Shown: positions 1 through 9,026 of the stretch, one piece after another
Layout of the letters: each line of letters opens with the position of its first letter
Position numbering within the stretch: the stretch's first letter is position 1
Assembly (NCBI RefSeq): GCF_000245795.1
Contig: NZ_JH601133.1
Location: 57,993 to 121,992, forward strand
Direction of reading: 5' to 3'
Length of the DNA: 64,000 bases
Source of the DNA: Facklamia languida CCUG 37842
GTDB taxonomy: Bacteria; Bacillota; Bacilli; Lactobacillales; Aerococcaceae
Translations under genes and position numbers: made by a program
Notes under the pieces: generated by a model
The model's database searches: none
Told to the model about the DNA's origin: nothing
What the model saw: the letters and a program-made list of their open reading frames with translations, nothing else

Positions 1-1109
1 AGGGTCGCCAACTGCGCTTGGCCTTGCTCTAATTCCAATTGATCTTGTTGGTCCGCTGCCTGCAGGACTTGAATTTCTTGGTCCAGTTTGGCAAGACGGT
101 CTTCCAGCTGGTCCCTTTCTTCCTGCCGACTCACCGCCTGGTGGTGACGGTCTTCCTCTGATTGGTGGGCATAGTCTAACCGTTGACGCAGGATCGATTC
201 TTGCCCCTTTTGTTGTTCGACTTGCTGGGTCTGAGTCTGCAAGTTCTCCGCTTCTTGATCGATCTGATCATTTAAGTGGTCGACTTGTTCTTGACTCGCC
301 TGCAGGGTCTCTTGGTAGTGGGCCTGTTGACTTTGAACTTGGTCTAATTCCTGGCGGACCGCTTGACCCTCTACTTGGGCCTGCTGGTAACGACTCTGGT
401 TGGTCTTAATTTGTTGGGTATACCAAGCCAACTCATGCTGGCTGAGCAATTGGGCCTTTTCCTGATAGATCAAGGCCTTGTCATGCTGGTCCTTCAGCGG
501 GTCAATTTGGCCTGCTAATTCATGGAGGATGTCCTTAACCCGGTTCAGGTGGCCTTGGGACCGGTCCATCTTACGTTGGGCTTCTAATTTGCGGACTTGA
601 AATTTCTGCACGCCGGCCGCTTCCTCAAAGATCCCGCGCCGCTCTTCTGGCTTACTTAAGAAGATCGATTCGACCTTACCTTGCGAGATCATGGCAAAGG
701 AATTCTTACCCAGGCCAGTATCCAGCAGTAGGTCTGTGATATCCTTCAAACGAACCGCTTCCTGGTTAATAAAATAAGCACTCTCGCCTTGACGGTTGAG
801 CTGGCGGGTAATGGCGACACGGTCTCGGGGATGGTCTAAGTAGTGGTCTTCATTGTTCAAGACCAGGGTGACCTTGGCCAGGTTCACAGGCTTTCGGGCT
901 TGTGAGCCATTAAAGATCACATCTTCCATCCGATGGCCGCGCAGGCTCTTAGCCGACTGCTCACCTAAGACCCAACGAATAGCTTCGGAAAGGTTGGACT
1001 TACCGGAACCATTGGGCCCAACAACAGCGGTCATTCCTTGATCAAATTCGATGACCGTCTTGTCCGCAAAGGACTTAAAGCCAGTCATTTCAATTCTTTC
1101 TAAATACAC
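1..1109 (-). CDS. smc: Chromosome segregation ATPase SMC, N-terminal part (runs off window)
   Basis: This is the head ATPase of the SMC-ScpAB condensin complex, which compacts and separates the nucleoid. The reading frame starts at a GTG at 1109 (VYLERIEMTGFKSF), a typical SMC N-terminus. Walker A GPNGSGKSN lies at about residues 31-39, followed by the Q-loop region (ISQGKVESIF). From about residue 170 the sequence becomes a Gln/Glu-rich coiled coil that continues off the window, so about 369 codons are visible. The start lies 3 bases beyond the rnc stop codon, so the two genes are translationally coupled in an rnc-smc operon. The next ATG in frame would cut into the conserved N-terminus, which supports the GTG. 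Confidence 0.97.
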   Translation of the reverse strand, partial: MYLERIEMTGFKSFADKTVIEFDQGMTAVVGPNGSGKSNLSEAIRWVLGEQSAKSLRGHRMEDVIFNGSQARKPVNLAKVTLVLNNEDHYLDHPRDRVAITRQLNRQGESAYFINQEAVRLKDITDLLLDTGLGKNSFAMISQGKVESIFLSKPEERRGIFEEAAGVQKFQVRKLEAQRKMDRSQGHLNRVKDILHELAGQIDPLKDQHDKALIYQEKAQLLSQHELAWYTQQIKTNQSRYQQAQVEGQAVRQELDQVQSQQAHYQETLQASQEQVDHLNDQIDQEAENLQTQTQQVEQQKGQESILRQRLDYAHQSEEDRHHQAVSRQEERDQLEDRLAKLDQEIQVLQAADQQDQLELEQGQAQLAT

Positions 1110-1112
1110 CGA

Positions 1113-1817
1113 TCATTCTCCCTTATTCTTTTGGTCCAAGGCCTGCTTCGCTGCATGCATTTCAGCCTGCTTCTTACTCTTACCACTGCCCTGGGCAATC
1201 TGTTGACCATTTAAGAATAGACCACTCGTAAAACACCGGTCATGAGCTGGACCTGTTTGGTCCAGTAACCGGTACTCAATCTTAACACTGCCTTTGGCTT
1301 GGACCCATTCTTGAAATTGGGTCTTATAGTCTTGGTTGGTCAAGCGCAGGATTTCCTGGTGGTGGTCAAACAGGACCCGGCTGAGGAAGGCTTCAGCCTG
1401 GTCACTCCCCTGGTCCAGATAAATGGCCGCCAAAAAGGCCTCAAAGCAGTCGGAAAGAATGGAATCTCGCTGGCTGCCTCCGGTGGCTTGTTCGCCCTTG
1501 CCTAAGCGGAGGAAGTGGTCAAATTTCAGCTGCCGGCTCACGTAAGCCAGACTGGGTTCGCGCACCAACTGCGCCCGCATCCGTGTAAGAACCCCTTCTC
1601 CTTCCCTAGGATAGGTTGAATAGAGAAAGTTAGACACCGCCAACTCTAAAACCGCATCCCCCAAAAATTCAAGCCGCTCGTTGGAGGCTAAATGGCTCCC
1701 CCCATGCTCATTCACATAAGAAGTGTGGTGGAAGGCTTGTTCAATCAGCTGGGGATTATTGACCTTGATCCCCAAGTCTTCGCTTATATAAGTCATCAGT
1801 TCCTTCATCTTCATCAT
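1113..1817 (-). CDS. rnc: Ribonuclease III
   Basis: This double-strand-specific endoribonuclease processes rRNA precursors and structured mRNAs. The signature NERLEFLGDAVLEL is at about residues 46-59, with the catalytic Glu and Asp in place. The C-terminal third (KTQFQEWVQAKG...SKKQAEMHAAKQAL) is a double-stranded RNA binding domain. At 234 aa it has the usual length. Several ATGs are clustered at the start (MMKMKELM). The AAGG Shine-Dalgarno fits the fourth-codon ATG at 1808 about as well as the first, so the exact start is uncertain by a few codons. It is first in an operon with smc. Confidence 0.97.
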   Translation of the reverse strand: MMKMKELMTYISEDLGIKVNNPQLIEQAFHHTSYVNEHGGSHLASNERLEFLGDAVLELAVSNFLYSTYPREGEGVLTRMRAQLVREPSLAYVSRQLKFDHFLRLGKGEQATGGSQRDSILSDCFEAFLAAIYLDQGSDQAEAFLSRVLFDHHQEILRLTNQDYKTQFQEWVQAKGSVKIEYRLLDQTGPAHDRCFTSGLFLNGQQIAQGSGKSKKQAEMHAAKQALDQKNKGE

Positions 1818-1837
1818 CCTTTTTTATCGTTAATAAG

Positions 1838-1866
1838 ATTTTACCAAAGCAAGGCTAAGAGCACAA
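1838..1866 (-). promoter_or_regulatory. Promoter of rnc-smc
   Basis: On the minus strand a -35 TTGTGC (1861-1866) and a -10 TAAAAT (1838-1843) are separated by 17 bases, with an extended -10 TGG. It lies about 20 bases upstream of the rnc start. Confidence 0.6.
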
Positions 1867-1889
1867 AGAAAGATCTTATTTTTTAGTAA

Positions 1890-2167
1890 GAATTAAATCT
1901 TTATCACTCCAACCAGTCAAATGAACCGAATAAGAGGAGAGGACGTAGCCTGACAGATAGTCAAACCGTCGAAATAAGCGAATCCAATCACTTTAGCTAT
2001 CAGCTTTCTGATCGATTGGCATCAAGAGTTAAACAAGAATTCCCTTAAAACTTCTATCGGGTACGACAATCGCTTTTTTACCTTCCAGCAACAATCCTTG
2101 TTATTACATTAGAATCATCGGGACCCATTATCTTCTTTAAAGCTAGTCTAGCAGAGGGTAACAAGGC
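1890..2167. other. Intergenic stretch without a recognisable gene
   Basis: Between the rnc promoter and the terminator of the heptad-repeat gene there are about 280 bases in which I see no plausible ORF with a ribosome binding site, no RNA gene and no repeat shared with the rest of the window. Confidence 0.5.
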
Positions 2168-2214
2168 AAAAAGACGCTTCTTCCTCTTCAATTTTGAAGG
2201 GCTTGAAGCGTCTT
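2168..2214 (-). terminator. Terminator of the TetR-MMPL-heptad repeat operon
   Basis: A perfect 10-base stem (AAGACGCTTC at 2171-2180 with GAAGCGTCTT at 2205-2214) is followed on the minus strand by a T-run. It lies about 20 bases after the stop of the preceding minus-strand gene. Confidence 0.85.
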
Positions 2215-2234
2215 ATTGATAAAACTTTCAGATT

Positions 2235-4541
2235 TTATTTGATCTTTTCAATAATACGAGAACGCGTTTCAAATTCTGGGGTCGTTCCACTAAATGAATT
2301 ATTGGCTTGGGCCATGGTTTGCATGTGATCAAGGATGGTTTTTATTTTTGTCAGATCTTGTGTCTTGTTTGTTAATTGATCAATCCCATCTTCTTTATAT
2401 TTCTCCAACCCTTCATCAAACTCTTTAAATTTTGATACATAAGTTTCTGAACCTTCTTTTAATTTGAGGCTACCTTCCTTTAATTCCTTCATTCCTTGAT
2501 CCAGGTCATTGATCCCCTTTGACATCGGATCAAGTGCTTTACGCTTAATATCTCCTAGTTCAGATAAACTCTTTGATTGGGCTTGAAATTGCGTCAAACC
2601 ATCTGATAATTTCTGAGCCCCACTTCTCAAGTCTTTCGACTTGCCATCCAGGCTTTGGATCCCTTGCGCTAATTTAGCGACACCTTGCTTATTCTGCTCG
2701 GTTCCCGCCTTGAGTTGACTTGAACCCGCCTTCAACTTAGTAGCGGCATCATCTAATTGAGCTATCGAATCTTGTAGCTTAGAGAGAGCACTCGAATTCA
2801 TACCCTCTTTTATTTGGCTAATGCCATTTGATAATTCTTGTGAAGCATTGACCAATTGGTCCTCAGCTTGATTAACTTGACTACTTAGGTTTCCAGCTCC
2901 TTGACTGGCTTGTTGGATACCAGCGGTCACTTGTTGGGAGACCGCTAAAAGTTCTTGGAGACCAGCAATCAAAGCCTGAGGCGACTGGTCGCTTGCAGAT
3001 AAGGCATTGGCTTGACCATAAAGTCCTTGAGCTAAAGACCTTAGTGTATAAACTTCGTCACTATTCAGCCCTTCGCTATCTTTACTTTCAATACTTGCTG
3101 CTAGACCTTCCAAGGCCGCCGCCTTAGCATTTAAGTCTTCAACAACCCCCGCTGAGCTAGAGTTGCTATAGCTAGATTGGCTAAGAGATTCAATCCCTTG
3201 GCTGAGACGGTTAGAAGCCTCTTCCAATTGATTCAGTCCTTGGTTGAGCTCAGCCAGTCCAATGGCCATAGGACCAATGTTTTGCCCTAAACCATCTATT
3301 CCAGATTGGAGCTGGTTAAGGGAAGTGGCAAAGAAGTCAGCTTCCTGGTTACCAGAGAGACTATTGGTCTTTTCCCGAAGCGTGTTGGTCGCTTGATTGA
3401 GCTGGGCAAGCCCCTCATCTAATTGACTGGCTCCTTTCTCAAGACCCAAGGCACCCTGTGAGAGCTTCGTCATATTGCCATTAATCTGATTGACACCATT
3501 GGTGTACTGTTCAATTCCACTGTTCAGTTTAGCGCCACCTGCAGTCAGTTGGCTAATAGCCGTTTCGATGGACTTAATCTTATCGGGCAGGCCATTAAAG
3601 CCATTCGACAACTTTCCAAATCCGGTCTTCAATTGATTGGACCCTTTTGCCAACTGAACGGCTCCTTCACTTAAGTCGCCGATACTTTCATTTAGTCGCT
3701 CACTCCCTTCTTTTAATTGATTGGAGGCTTCAACTAATTTATCGGCATTGTCGGTTAATTGATCAACTCCATCGCTCAGATCATCAAGTGAGGCTAAGCT
3801 GGCTTCATCCTGGAAAATTTCATTCGTAATGACCGCATAGATATCTGTAGGTTGATAGTCTTCAACATCCATTTCAATCTCCAGGCGATCCCTGAATCGG
3901 TCCAGATACTCTTCATCCAAATAATCTGCAAAATTCTCTTTCATCCCTGGTGTTAAGACAGAGGCAACAATCTGGTTCTTGCCATCTTTTATGATTTTGG
4001 CATGGTCGGCGTGAATATTCTTCACTTGGTCATCTGCAAAGGTCATTTCAGATACAACCAAATAAGGCGCATAGATTGTCATGTTTTGACCCTCTAAAGT
4101 TACTTGTTCATGCGTGCTATTATTCGCTTCAATGGTGATCACCAAGTGACCTGATTGGCCCTGCAAGTCCTCGAAAGATACTGGCTGACCATCCAGCTGA
4201 TATTGGACTTGGATGTCAACCGGCAATTGCTTATCCGTGACACCCTGGTAGTAAATATCAGATTCCTGAGCGTTCCATTGGATGTAACCGTCTTGTGTTT
4301 GGACTGCTTCATCCGTTTCTAAATTCTTTATTTCCTTTAAATCGGACCGGTCTTTTATTTTAAGCCCCTTGTCACCATTAAGCCAGACAGAGACCGTCTG
4401 GTCCATTACTTGGTTACCGTCCTTAGTGACGTAAATCGTTTCATTCTTACGAGCTTGTGGTTCAACCGCTTCAACCGCAGGGGTCACGATCATAGACCCT
4501 GCTGCAACAGCTGCTAACACTCTCATTGATTTAGTATTCAT
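2235..4541 (-). CDS. Secreted protein with XXXLXXG-type heptad repeats, partner of MMPL transporter
   Basis: This is a 768 aa protein with a plausible signal peptide (about residues 1-26, Ala-rich core, cleavage near VEA). A globular part of about 220 residues follows. The long remainder consists of degenerate heptads of the type LxxGxxQL/LNxGxxQL (for example LKEGSERLNESIGDLSEGAVQL), predicted to be an extended coiled coil. Proteins with these repeats are commonly encoded next to MMPL-family transporters and are thought to be extracytoplasmic partners. No C-terminal membrane anchor or LPXTG motif is visible. The start at 4541 has a clean AGGAGG seven bases upstream. It follows the MMPL gene by 11 bases and ends the operon. 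The specific function is unknown. Confidence 0.85.
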   Translation of the reverse strand: MNTKSMRVLAAVAAGSMIVTPAVEAVEPQARKNETIYVTKDGNQVMDQTVSVWLNGDKGLKIKDRSDLKEIKNLETDEAVQTQDGYIQWNAQESDIYYQGVTDKQLPVDIQVQYQLDGQPVSFEDLQGQSGHLVITIEANNSTHEQVTLEGQNMTIYAPYLVVSEMTFADDQVKNIHADHAKIIKDGKNQIVASVLTPGMKENFADYLDEEYLDRFRDRLEIEMDVEDYQPTDIYAVITNEIFQDEASLASLDDLSDGVDQLTDNADKLVEASNQLKEGSERLNESIGDLSEGAVQLAKGSNQLKTGFGKLSNGFNGLPDKIKSIETAISQLTAGGAKLNSGIEQYTNGVNQINGNMTKLSQGALGLEKGASQLDEGLAQLNQATNTLREKTNSLSGNQEADFFATSLNQLQSGIDGLGQNIGPMAIGLAELNQGLNQLEEASNRLSQGIESLSQSSYSNSSSAGVVEDLNAKAAALEGLAASIESKDSEGLNSDEVYTLRSLAQGLYGQANALSASDQSPQALIAGLQELLAVSQQVTAGIQQASQGAGNLSSQVNQAEDQLVNASQELSNGISQIKEGMNSSALSKLQDSIAQLDDAATKLKAGSSQLKAGTEQNKQGVAKLAQGIQSLDGKSKDLRSGAQKLSDGLTQFQAQSKSLSELGDIKRKALDPMSKGINDLDQGMKELKEGSLKLKEGSETYVSKFKEFDEGLEKYKEDGIDQLTNKTQDLTKIKTILDHMQTMAQANNSFSGTTPEFETRSRIIEKIK

Positions 4542-4552
4542 GTGAAATCCTC

Positions 4553-6607
4553 CTAATTTAGTCCTTTAGTGGTGCGTTTAATAAAGGGGAAGGTCATCCC
4601 GATAATCGCTGGTAAGAAGAGAATAATCACCAGCATCGAGATAATCGCTCCTCTAGCTAAGAAAATACATATTGTTGAGACAATTTCCATTTTGGAGTAA
4701 ATGCCGACACCAATCGTCGCGGCAAAGAAGGCCAGTGCCGAAGTGACAACTGACTTCGAGGTCTCCTTAACCGACCGATTCAAGGCAGTCGACATCTCCC
4801 CTGACTTCTTATACTCAAATAAGAAGCGGTCCATCATTAAAATCGAATAGTCAATAGTAGAACCTAATTGAACCACCCCGATAATAATTGAAGTGATAAA
4901 AGGAATAACATGACCTGAATAATAGGGTATGCCCATATTGATAAAGATCGCTAATTCAATGGCCGCGATTAAGACAATCGGAATCGCCAAAGATTTAAAA
5001 ACAAAGGCAATAATAAAGAAGACGACGACAATCGAAGCAAGGTTAACCATCTTAAAATCACGGTCTGAAAGACGCGTTAAATCTTTGGTAAGAACCGCTT
5101 CACCCGTTAAATAGCCTTGTGGATCATGCTCCTTAATAATCTGATTAATCTGGTCAATCTGTTGATTCACAGCATCGGAGGCGGTCTGGTACTTTGAGTT
5201 GAGCATAATCATTTGATAGCCATTCTTACTAAAGTTGTCTTTGATTTTATCTGGTAGGAAGGAATCTGGTAGGGTTAGCCCAGTCACAGAATTCAAACTT
5301 AAGACAGTATTAACCCCTTCCACTTCTTCTAATTGTTTGATCATGCCATTCATACTCTGCTTACTCAGGTCGTCCTTGACCACGATAAAGTGAGTAGAAG
5401 CCATATCATAGTCCTTCTTCATCTTGTTTAAAGCCACAATTGACTCTAAGTCCTGAGGGAGAGATCGGTCCAAGTTATAATACAATTGGGTATGATGGAC
5501 TCCGTAAATTGAAGGAATGAAGAGGAGCAAAAAAACGATAAATAATGGTTTGCGATATTTCGTTGTAAAGTTTGCGGTTTTATCGAAAGAAGGCAAGAGA
5601 ACGCGATGGTTGAAACGATTCACCCATTGCTCAGTTAATAAGATCATCGGTGGCAAAACAACAACAGTTGAGATTAAGCCTAAGATGACTCCCTTACTCA
5701 TTACCAAACCAATGTCTTTACCTAAACCCAGCTTCATCAAAATTAATACTAAGAAGCCCGCAAAGGTTGTTAAAGACGAAGCAAAGATAGAGGATAGAGT
5801 ACTTTGAATGGCTTTAGACATCGCCTCTTGACTAGAAGCAGTGGTTCGTTTCTTTTCAACATAGCGGTGATAGAGAAAAATCGAGTAGTCGGTCGTGACG
5901 GCTAACTGCAAGACAGCTGCAATTGCTTTGGTGATATAAGAGATCTCCCCTAAGAATAGATTGGTCCCAAAATTATAGAGAATCGCGTAACCAATATTTA
6001 GCATAAAAAGAAATGGAATAATCGTAGATTCATTCACTAAGCTTAAGACAATCAAAGCTAAGATAACGGCTAAAGCAACATAGACTGGTGTTTCTGTATC
6101 AATTAGGTCCTTGGTATCCTTGACGAGTGAAGAGATCCCACTTAAATATTTCGGTTTACTTGCTAAATGTCTGATCTGATCGATCGCTTCCATAGTTTTA
6201 AAGGAAGAAGACGATTCACTGAACTTAACCATCAGCAATGTGCTACCGTCGGCATAAAAAGCCTGACGGATATTGTCTGGTAGAAAATCATCCGGAATCG
6301 TATCGCCCACAATTGAAGTCTTAGAGATGACATCCTCAACCCCATCAATTTTTAGGATTTGTTGCTTAAGCTGGTCTGCCTCATGGTCGCTCCCCTCCAA
6401 GATCAACATGCCTGTTGCTGCATTTTTAAAATCCTTGTCCAAAATCTCTTGCCCTTGAGTCGATTCTAAATCGGCTGGCAAATAAGTTAAAATGTCATAA
6501 TTGACACCTGTATTCTGGTAACCCATCCAAGCTGGAATCAATAATAAAGTTGTGATGATAAAAATAAGTTTGGGATGGTAGGCAATAAAATTGGCAATTT
6601 TTTTCAT
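4553..6607 (-). CDS. MMPL/RND-family membrane transporter (YdfJ-like)
   Basis: This 684 aa membrane protein has the two-fold RND layout. An N-terminal membrane helix (about 10-27) precedes an extracytoplasmic loop (about 30-160) and a block of five to six helices (about 170-345), and the same pattern is repeated in the second half. Paired intramembrane motifs (VTTDYSIFLYHRY and GSTIDYSILMMDRF) carry the Asp-Tyr expected in the proton pathway of MMPL proteins. Gram-positive MMPL proteins export lipids or amphiphiles; no substrate can be assigned here. The ATG directly abuts the stop of the TetR gene (TAAATG), so the two are coupled. A role in exporting or resisting a membrane-active compound sensed by the regulator is inference. 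Confidence 0.9.
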   Translation of the reverse strand: MKKIANFIAYHPKLIFIITTLLLIPAWMGYQNTGVNYDILTYLPADLESTQGQEILDKDFKNAATGMLILEGSDHEADQLKQQILKIDGVEDVISKTSIVGDTIPDDFLPDNIRQAFYADGSTLLMVKFSESSSSFKTMEAIDQIRHLASKPKYLSGISSLVKDTKDLIDTETPVYVALAVILALIVLSLVNESTIIPFLFMLNIGYAILYNFGTNLFLGEISYITKAIAAVLQLAVTTDYSIFLYHRYVEKKRTTASSQEAMSKAIQSTLSSIFASSLTTFAGFLVLILMKLGLGKDIGLVMSKGVILGLISTVVVLPPMILLTEQWVNRFNHRVLLPSFDKTANFTTKYRKPLFIVFLLLFIPSIYGVHHTQLYYNLDRSLPQDLESIVALNKMKKDYDMASTHFIVVKDDLSKQSMNGMIKQLEEVEGVNTVLSLNSVTGLTLPDSFLPDKIKDNFSKNGYQMIMLNSKYQTASDAVNQQIDQINQIIKEHDPQGYLTGEAVLTKDLTRLSDRDFKMVNLASIVVVFFIIAFVFKSLAIPIVLIAAIELAIFINMGIPYYSGHVIPFITSIIIGVVQLGSTIDYSILMMDRFLFEYKKSGEMSTALNRSVKETSKSVVTSALAFFAATIGVGIYSKMEIVSTICIFLARGAIISMLVIILFLPAIIGMTFPFIKRTTKGLN

Positions 6608-7198
6608 TTATTCCCCTTCTTTCCGACTAAACATCTTGCCAATCACTGTAAATAAAACGGGCTTCATTTCATCAATTGAGAGAATCGATTCTTCCATTAG
6701 GGCACTCTTACAAGTGGACATCATAATCTCAAGTGTCAATGATAAAATATAAAGCTTTTGTGACTGACTATAAGTGTGTGAGAATAGATTCTCATATTTA
6801 TTCAAAATAAACTGTAAAGTTGAATCTGCCTCTTTCAAGCGCTCATCATTTTCTAACTTGGTATAAAGAGCCCAGGTAATATTCTGACTCATCAACTCCA
6901 ACTCAAATGGATTGGCTACCAGGTAATCCATGATATATTCAACAAACGAAATGTAACGCTGGACAGGATCATCACCCGAACAGTTCGCTTCGGCATCAAT
7001 AATGAGCTTCATCGATTTATCCAAAACCATTCGCTCCATCAAATCTTTTTTATCCGCATAGTAAAGATAGAAAGTTCCTAACCCATAGCCGGATTTATTC
7101 ATAATATCGCGAACTGAGGTCTTTTCGAGCCCTTTTTCCTTAAATACGGCCAGGGCCGCTTCCATGATCTCACTGCGCTTACTACTGACATGATGCAT
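6608..7198 (-). CDS. TetR/AcrR family transcriptional regulator
   Basis: This 196 aa protein has an N-terminal TetR helix-turn-helix (about residues 8-55: IMEAALAVFKEKGLEKTSVRDI, then GYGLGTFYLYYADKKDL) and a divergent C-terminal ligand-binding domain. It is first in an operon with the MMPL transporter and the heptad-repeat protein. It sits directly downstream of four TGAAC-N3-GTTCA palindromes, one of which overlaps the promoter. The obvious inference is that it represses its own operon and is released by an unknown ligand. AGAAGG about seven bases upstream supports the start. Confidence 0.92.
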   Translation of the reverse strand: MHHVSSKRSEIMEAALAVFKEKGLEKTSVRDIMNKSGYGLGTFYLYYADKKDLMERMVLDKSMKLIIDAEANCSGDDPVQRYISFVEYIMDYLVANPFELELMSQNITWALYTKLENDERLKEADSTLQFILNKYENLFSHTYSQSQKLYILSLTLEIMMSTCKSALMEESILSIDEMKPVLFTVIGKMFSRKEGE

Positions 7199-7220
7199 AT
7201 TTTAACCTTCTTTCTAGTGG

Positions 7221-7233
7221 TGAACATCGTTCA
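7221..7233. promoter_or_regulatory. TetR operator copy 1
   Basis: TGAACATCGTTCA is a TGAAC-N3-GTTCA palindrome in the 5' leader of the TetR-MMPL operon, just upstream of the regulator start. Confidence 0.7.
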
Positions 7234-7261
7234 TTCGTTTCGATTAAAAGACACCTTAATA

Positions 7262-7274
7262 TGAACAGTGTTCA
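7262..7274. promoter_or_regulatory. TetR operator copy 2
   Basis: TGAACAGTGTTCA is the second copy of the palindrome, 41 bases from copy 1. Confidence 0.75.
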
Positions 7275-7303
7275 GTCCCATTCATAAAAAAAGCCACTCA
7301 TAA

Positions 7304-7316
7304 TGAACAATGTTCA
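7304..7316. promoter_or_regulatory. TetR operator copy 3
   Basis: TGAACAATGTTCA is the third copy, 42 bases from copy 2. Confidence 0.75.
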
Positions 7317-7334
7317 TTTTTAAGTACGATAGGT

Positions 7335-7363
7335 ATTATACACCCGATATGAACATTGTTCAA
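7335..7363 (-). promoter_or_regulatory. Promoter of the TetR-MMPL operon with embedded operator copy 4
   Basis: On the minus strand a -35 TTGAAC (7358-7363) and a -10 TATAAT (7335-7340) are separated by exactly 17 bases. The fourth palindrome, TGAACATTGTTCA (7350-7362), overlaps the -35 box and spacer. Binding there would block RNA polymerase. Copies 1-3 lie downstream in the transcribed leader. Confidence 0.85.
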
Positions 7364-7532
7364 TACCATTTTATAGTTTTCCTGAAAAAATAAAATAGAA
7401 ACAGTATCCAATGCAAATCAGTGGAAGTTGGACGGAGCCTCCTAACGCGCAGTGCTTATGGTTACTGTAAATATACCCATTTCAAGAACTGCATTCTTTT
7501 AATATCATGACTTTATGTGTCAGGAAGAAAAG

Positions 7533-7561
7533 AGACCAAGCAACGGCTTGTTGCTTAGTCT
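7533..7561 (-). terminator. Second terminator-like hairpin after acpP
   Basis: A 12-base stem with one mismatch (7533-7544 with 7550-7561, loop GGCTT) is followed on the minus strand by CTTTTCTT. It lies in line with the stronger acpP terminator and may be a backup. Confidence 0.55.
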
Positions 7562-7597
7562 ACTTTCAATACCATCAATCTTATTTGGCCAAGAGCC

Positions 7598-7641
7598 AAA
7601 AAAACTCCTTATCCAAGCCATGAACCGCCTGGATAAGGAGT
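7598..7641 (-). terminator. Terminator of the plsX-acpP unit
   Basis: A perfect 12-base stem (ACTCCTTATCCA at 7604-7615 with TGGATAAGGAGT at 7630-7641) is followed on the minus strand by seven T. The stretch 7364-7726 otherwise shows no supported gene. Confidence 0.9.
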
Positions 7642-7726
7642 CTCGCTTTTTAGAATCAAATGGTAGAACAATCGACTCCTGGCACGTATCGATCGCTTTC
7701 AATCGCGAGCGAGCCTGCAGTGCCTC

Positions 7727-7960
7727 TTATTGACCCTTTAATTCATCAATATAGGCAACCGCATCTTGAATATTATTTAAGGATTCAATCCGGTCATCTT
7801 CAAATTCAATGCCAAATTGGTCTTCTACTTCCATCACGAATTCGACCACATCGAGAGAGTCGGCTCCTAAATCATCAAAGGTCATCTGAGGCGTCACATC
7901 TTCCTTAGTCACACCAAATTTGTCCACGATTAATTTTTGCACAGTTTCAAATGTATTCAT
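7727..7960 (-). CDS. acpP: Acyl carrier protein
   Basis: This is the small acidic carrier of fatty acid synthesis. The phosphopantetheine attachment motif GADSLDVVEFVMEVEDQF places the modified serine at about residue 35, and the length (77 aa) is standard. An in-frame TTG three bases upstream is unlikely as the start, because AGGAGG is well placed for the ATG at 7960. The gene follows plsX, the acyl-ACP:phosphate acyltransferase that uses acyl-ACP as substrate, and ends at a strong terminator. Confidence 0.97.
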   Translation of the reverse strand: MNTFETVQKLIVDKFGVTKEDVTPQMTFDDLGADSLDVVEFVMEVEDQFGIEFEDDRIESLNNIQDAVAYIDELKGQ

Positions 7961-8013
7961 CAAGATTCCTCCTTGTCTGGTCTGATTGTAGCATAAGTCG
8001 ACTGGATTAGGGA

Positions 8014-9015
8014 TTAATCTGCTTGCTGGAAGGCGTGTCGCATCCGGTCAATGGTACGGGCTAGGACCATCATCCGCGCCTGTTCGATGGCGTGGTAAAT
8101 GGCTTGATCATTGGCTGAGCCATGGGCCTTAATGACGGGATGGTTAACCCCTAAGAGGACTGCTCCTCCTTGTCTTGTGTCATCAAAGTTATAAGCCATC
8201 TTCTTCAGCTGTCCCTTAAGCAACAGGGCCCCGAGCTTGGTCTTAAAGTTACCAGCCTTGAGCGTCTGCTTGAGAAGCTTGAAGATCCCCTTGGCGGTCC
8301 CTTCCAGAGTCTTTAAAACAGCATTGCCAGTAAAACCATCTGTAATGACAATATCCGCCTGGCCATTTAGGAGGTCTTTAGCCTCTATATTACCAATAAA
8401 GTGAATCTTTCGCTCCTGGCTTAAGAGACCATAGGCTTCTTTACGCAGGTCATCCCCCTTACTCATTTCCGTCCCATTATTCAAGAGGGCAATTCGGGGC
8501 TTTTCAATTTGGAGGACTGTTTGACAATAATGATTAGCTAGGATGGCATATTGGTGAAGGTAAACCGGCTTGGACTGCGCATTGGCTCCCGCATCCATCA
8601 GGATAAATTGCGGAGATTCTGGGTTGATGGTAGGAATAATCGGCATTAGGCCTGGTCGTTCGATCCCCTTCATCCGACCAACCACCAGGAGACCAGCCGT
8701 TAAGAGTGCTCCTGTATTACCAGCAGACAATAAGGCATCGGCTTGACCATCCTTGACAGCTCGAGCTGCAACCACCATTGAGGCGTTCTTCTTATGGCGG
8801 ACAGCCTTGACTGGCTCATCTTCGCCTTCAATCACTTGGCTGGTGGCAATAATTTCGACTCTTTCCTGGGCGGTCAAATACTTCTTGATCTGACTTGGAT
8901 CCCCATAGAGCTGAATCTCGATATCCATGAAGGAGTCTATGGCTTGGTTAACCCCTGCTACAACTGCTTGCGGTGCATGGTCGCCACCCATGGCATCAAT
9001 GGCTATTCTTATCAT
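8014..9015 (-). CDS. plsX: Phosphate acyltransferase PlsX
   Basis: PlsX makes acyl-phosphate from acyl-ACP, the first step of phospholipid synthesis in Gram-positive bacteria. The N-terminus MIRIAIDAMGGDHAPQAVV, with AMGGDHAP, is diagnostic. Further family blocks are DALLSAGNTGALLTAGL and DIVITDGFTGNAVLKTLEG. I place the start at the ATG at 9015 (333 aa), with GGGAG upstream. A longer frame reaching 9075 would overlap the end of recG and carries a non-conserved extension. The gene lies 11 bases after recG and about 50 bases before acpP. Confidence 0.97.
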   Translation of the reverse strand: MIRIAIDAMGGDHAPQAVVAGVNQAIDSFMDIEIQLYGDPSQIKKYLTAQERVEIIATSQVIEGEDEPVKAVRHKKNASMVVAARAVKDGQADALLSAGNTGALLTAGLLVVGRMKGIERPGLMPIIPTINPESPQFILMDAGANAQSKPVYLHQYAILANHYCQTVLQIEKPRIALLNNGTEMSKGDDLRKEAYGLLSQERKIHFIGNIEAKDLLNGQADIVITDGFTGNAVLKTLEGTAKGIFKLLKQTLKAGNFKTKLGALLLKGQLKKMAYNFDDTRQGGAVLLGVNHPVIKAHGSANDQAIYHAIEQARMMVLARTIDRMRHAFQQAD

Positions 9016-9026
9016 GATCTTCTCCC

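Noticed and set aside
7221..7362. Reading the four palindromes as LexA boxes
   Set aside because: Their centre is three bases (GAAC-N3-GTTC), not four, and they sit at a TetR operon.
7515..7733. Plus-strand frame of 72 codons next to acpP
   Set aside because: It spans two terminator hairpins and overlaps the end of acpP; no ribosome binding site.
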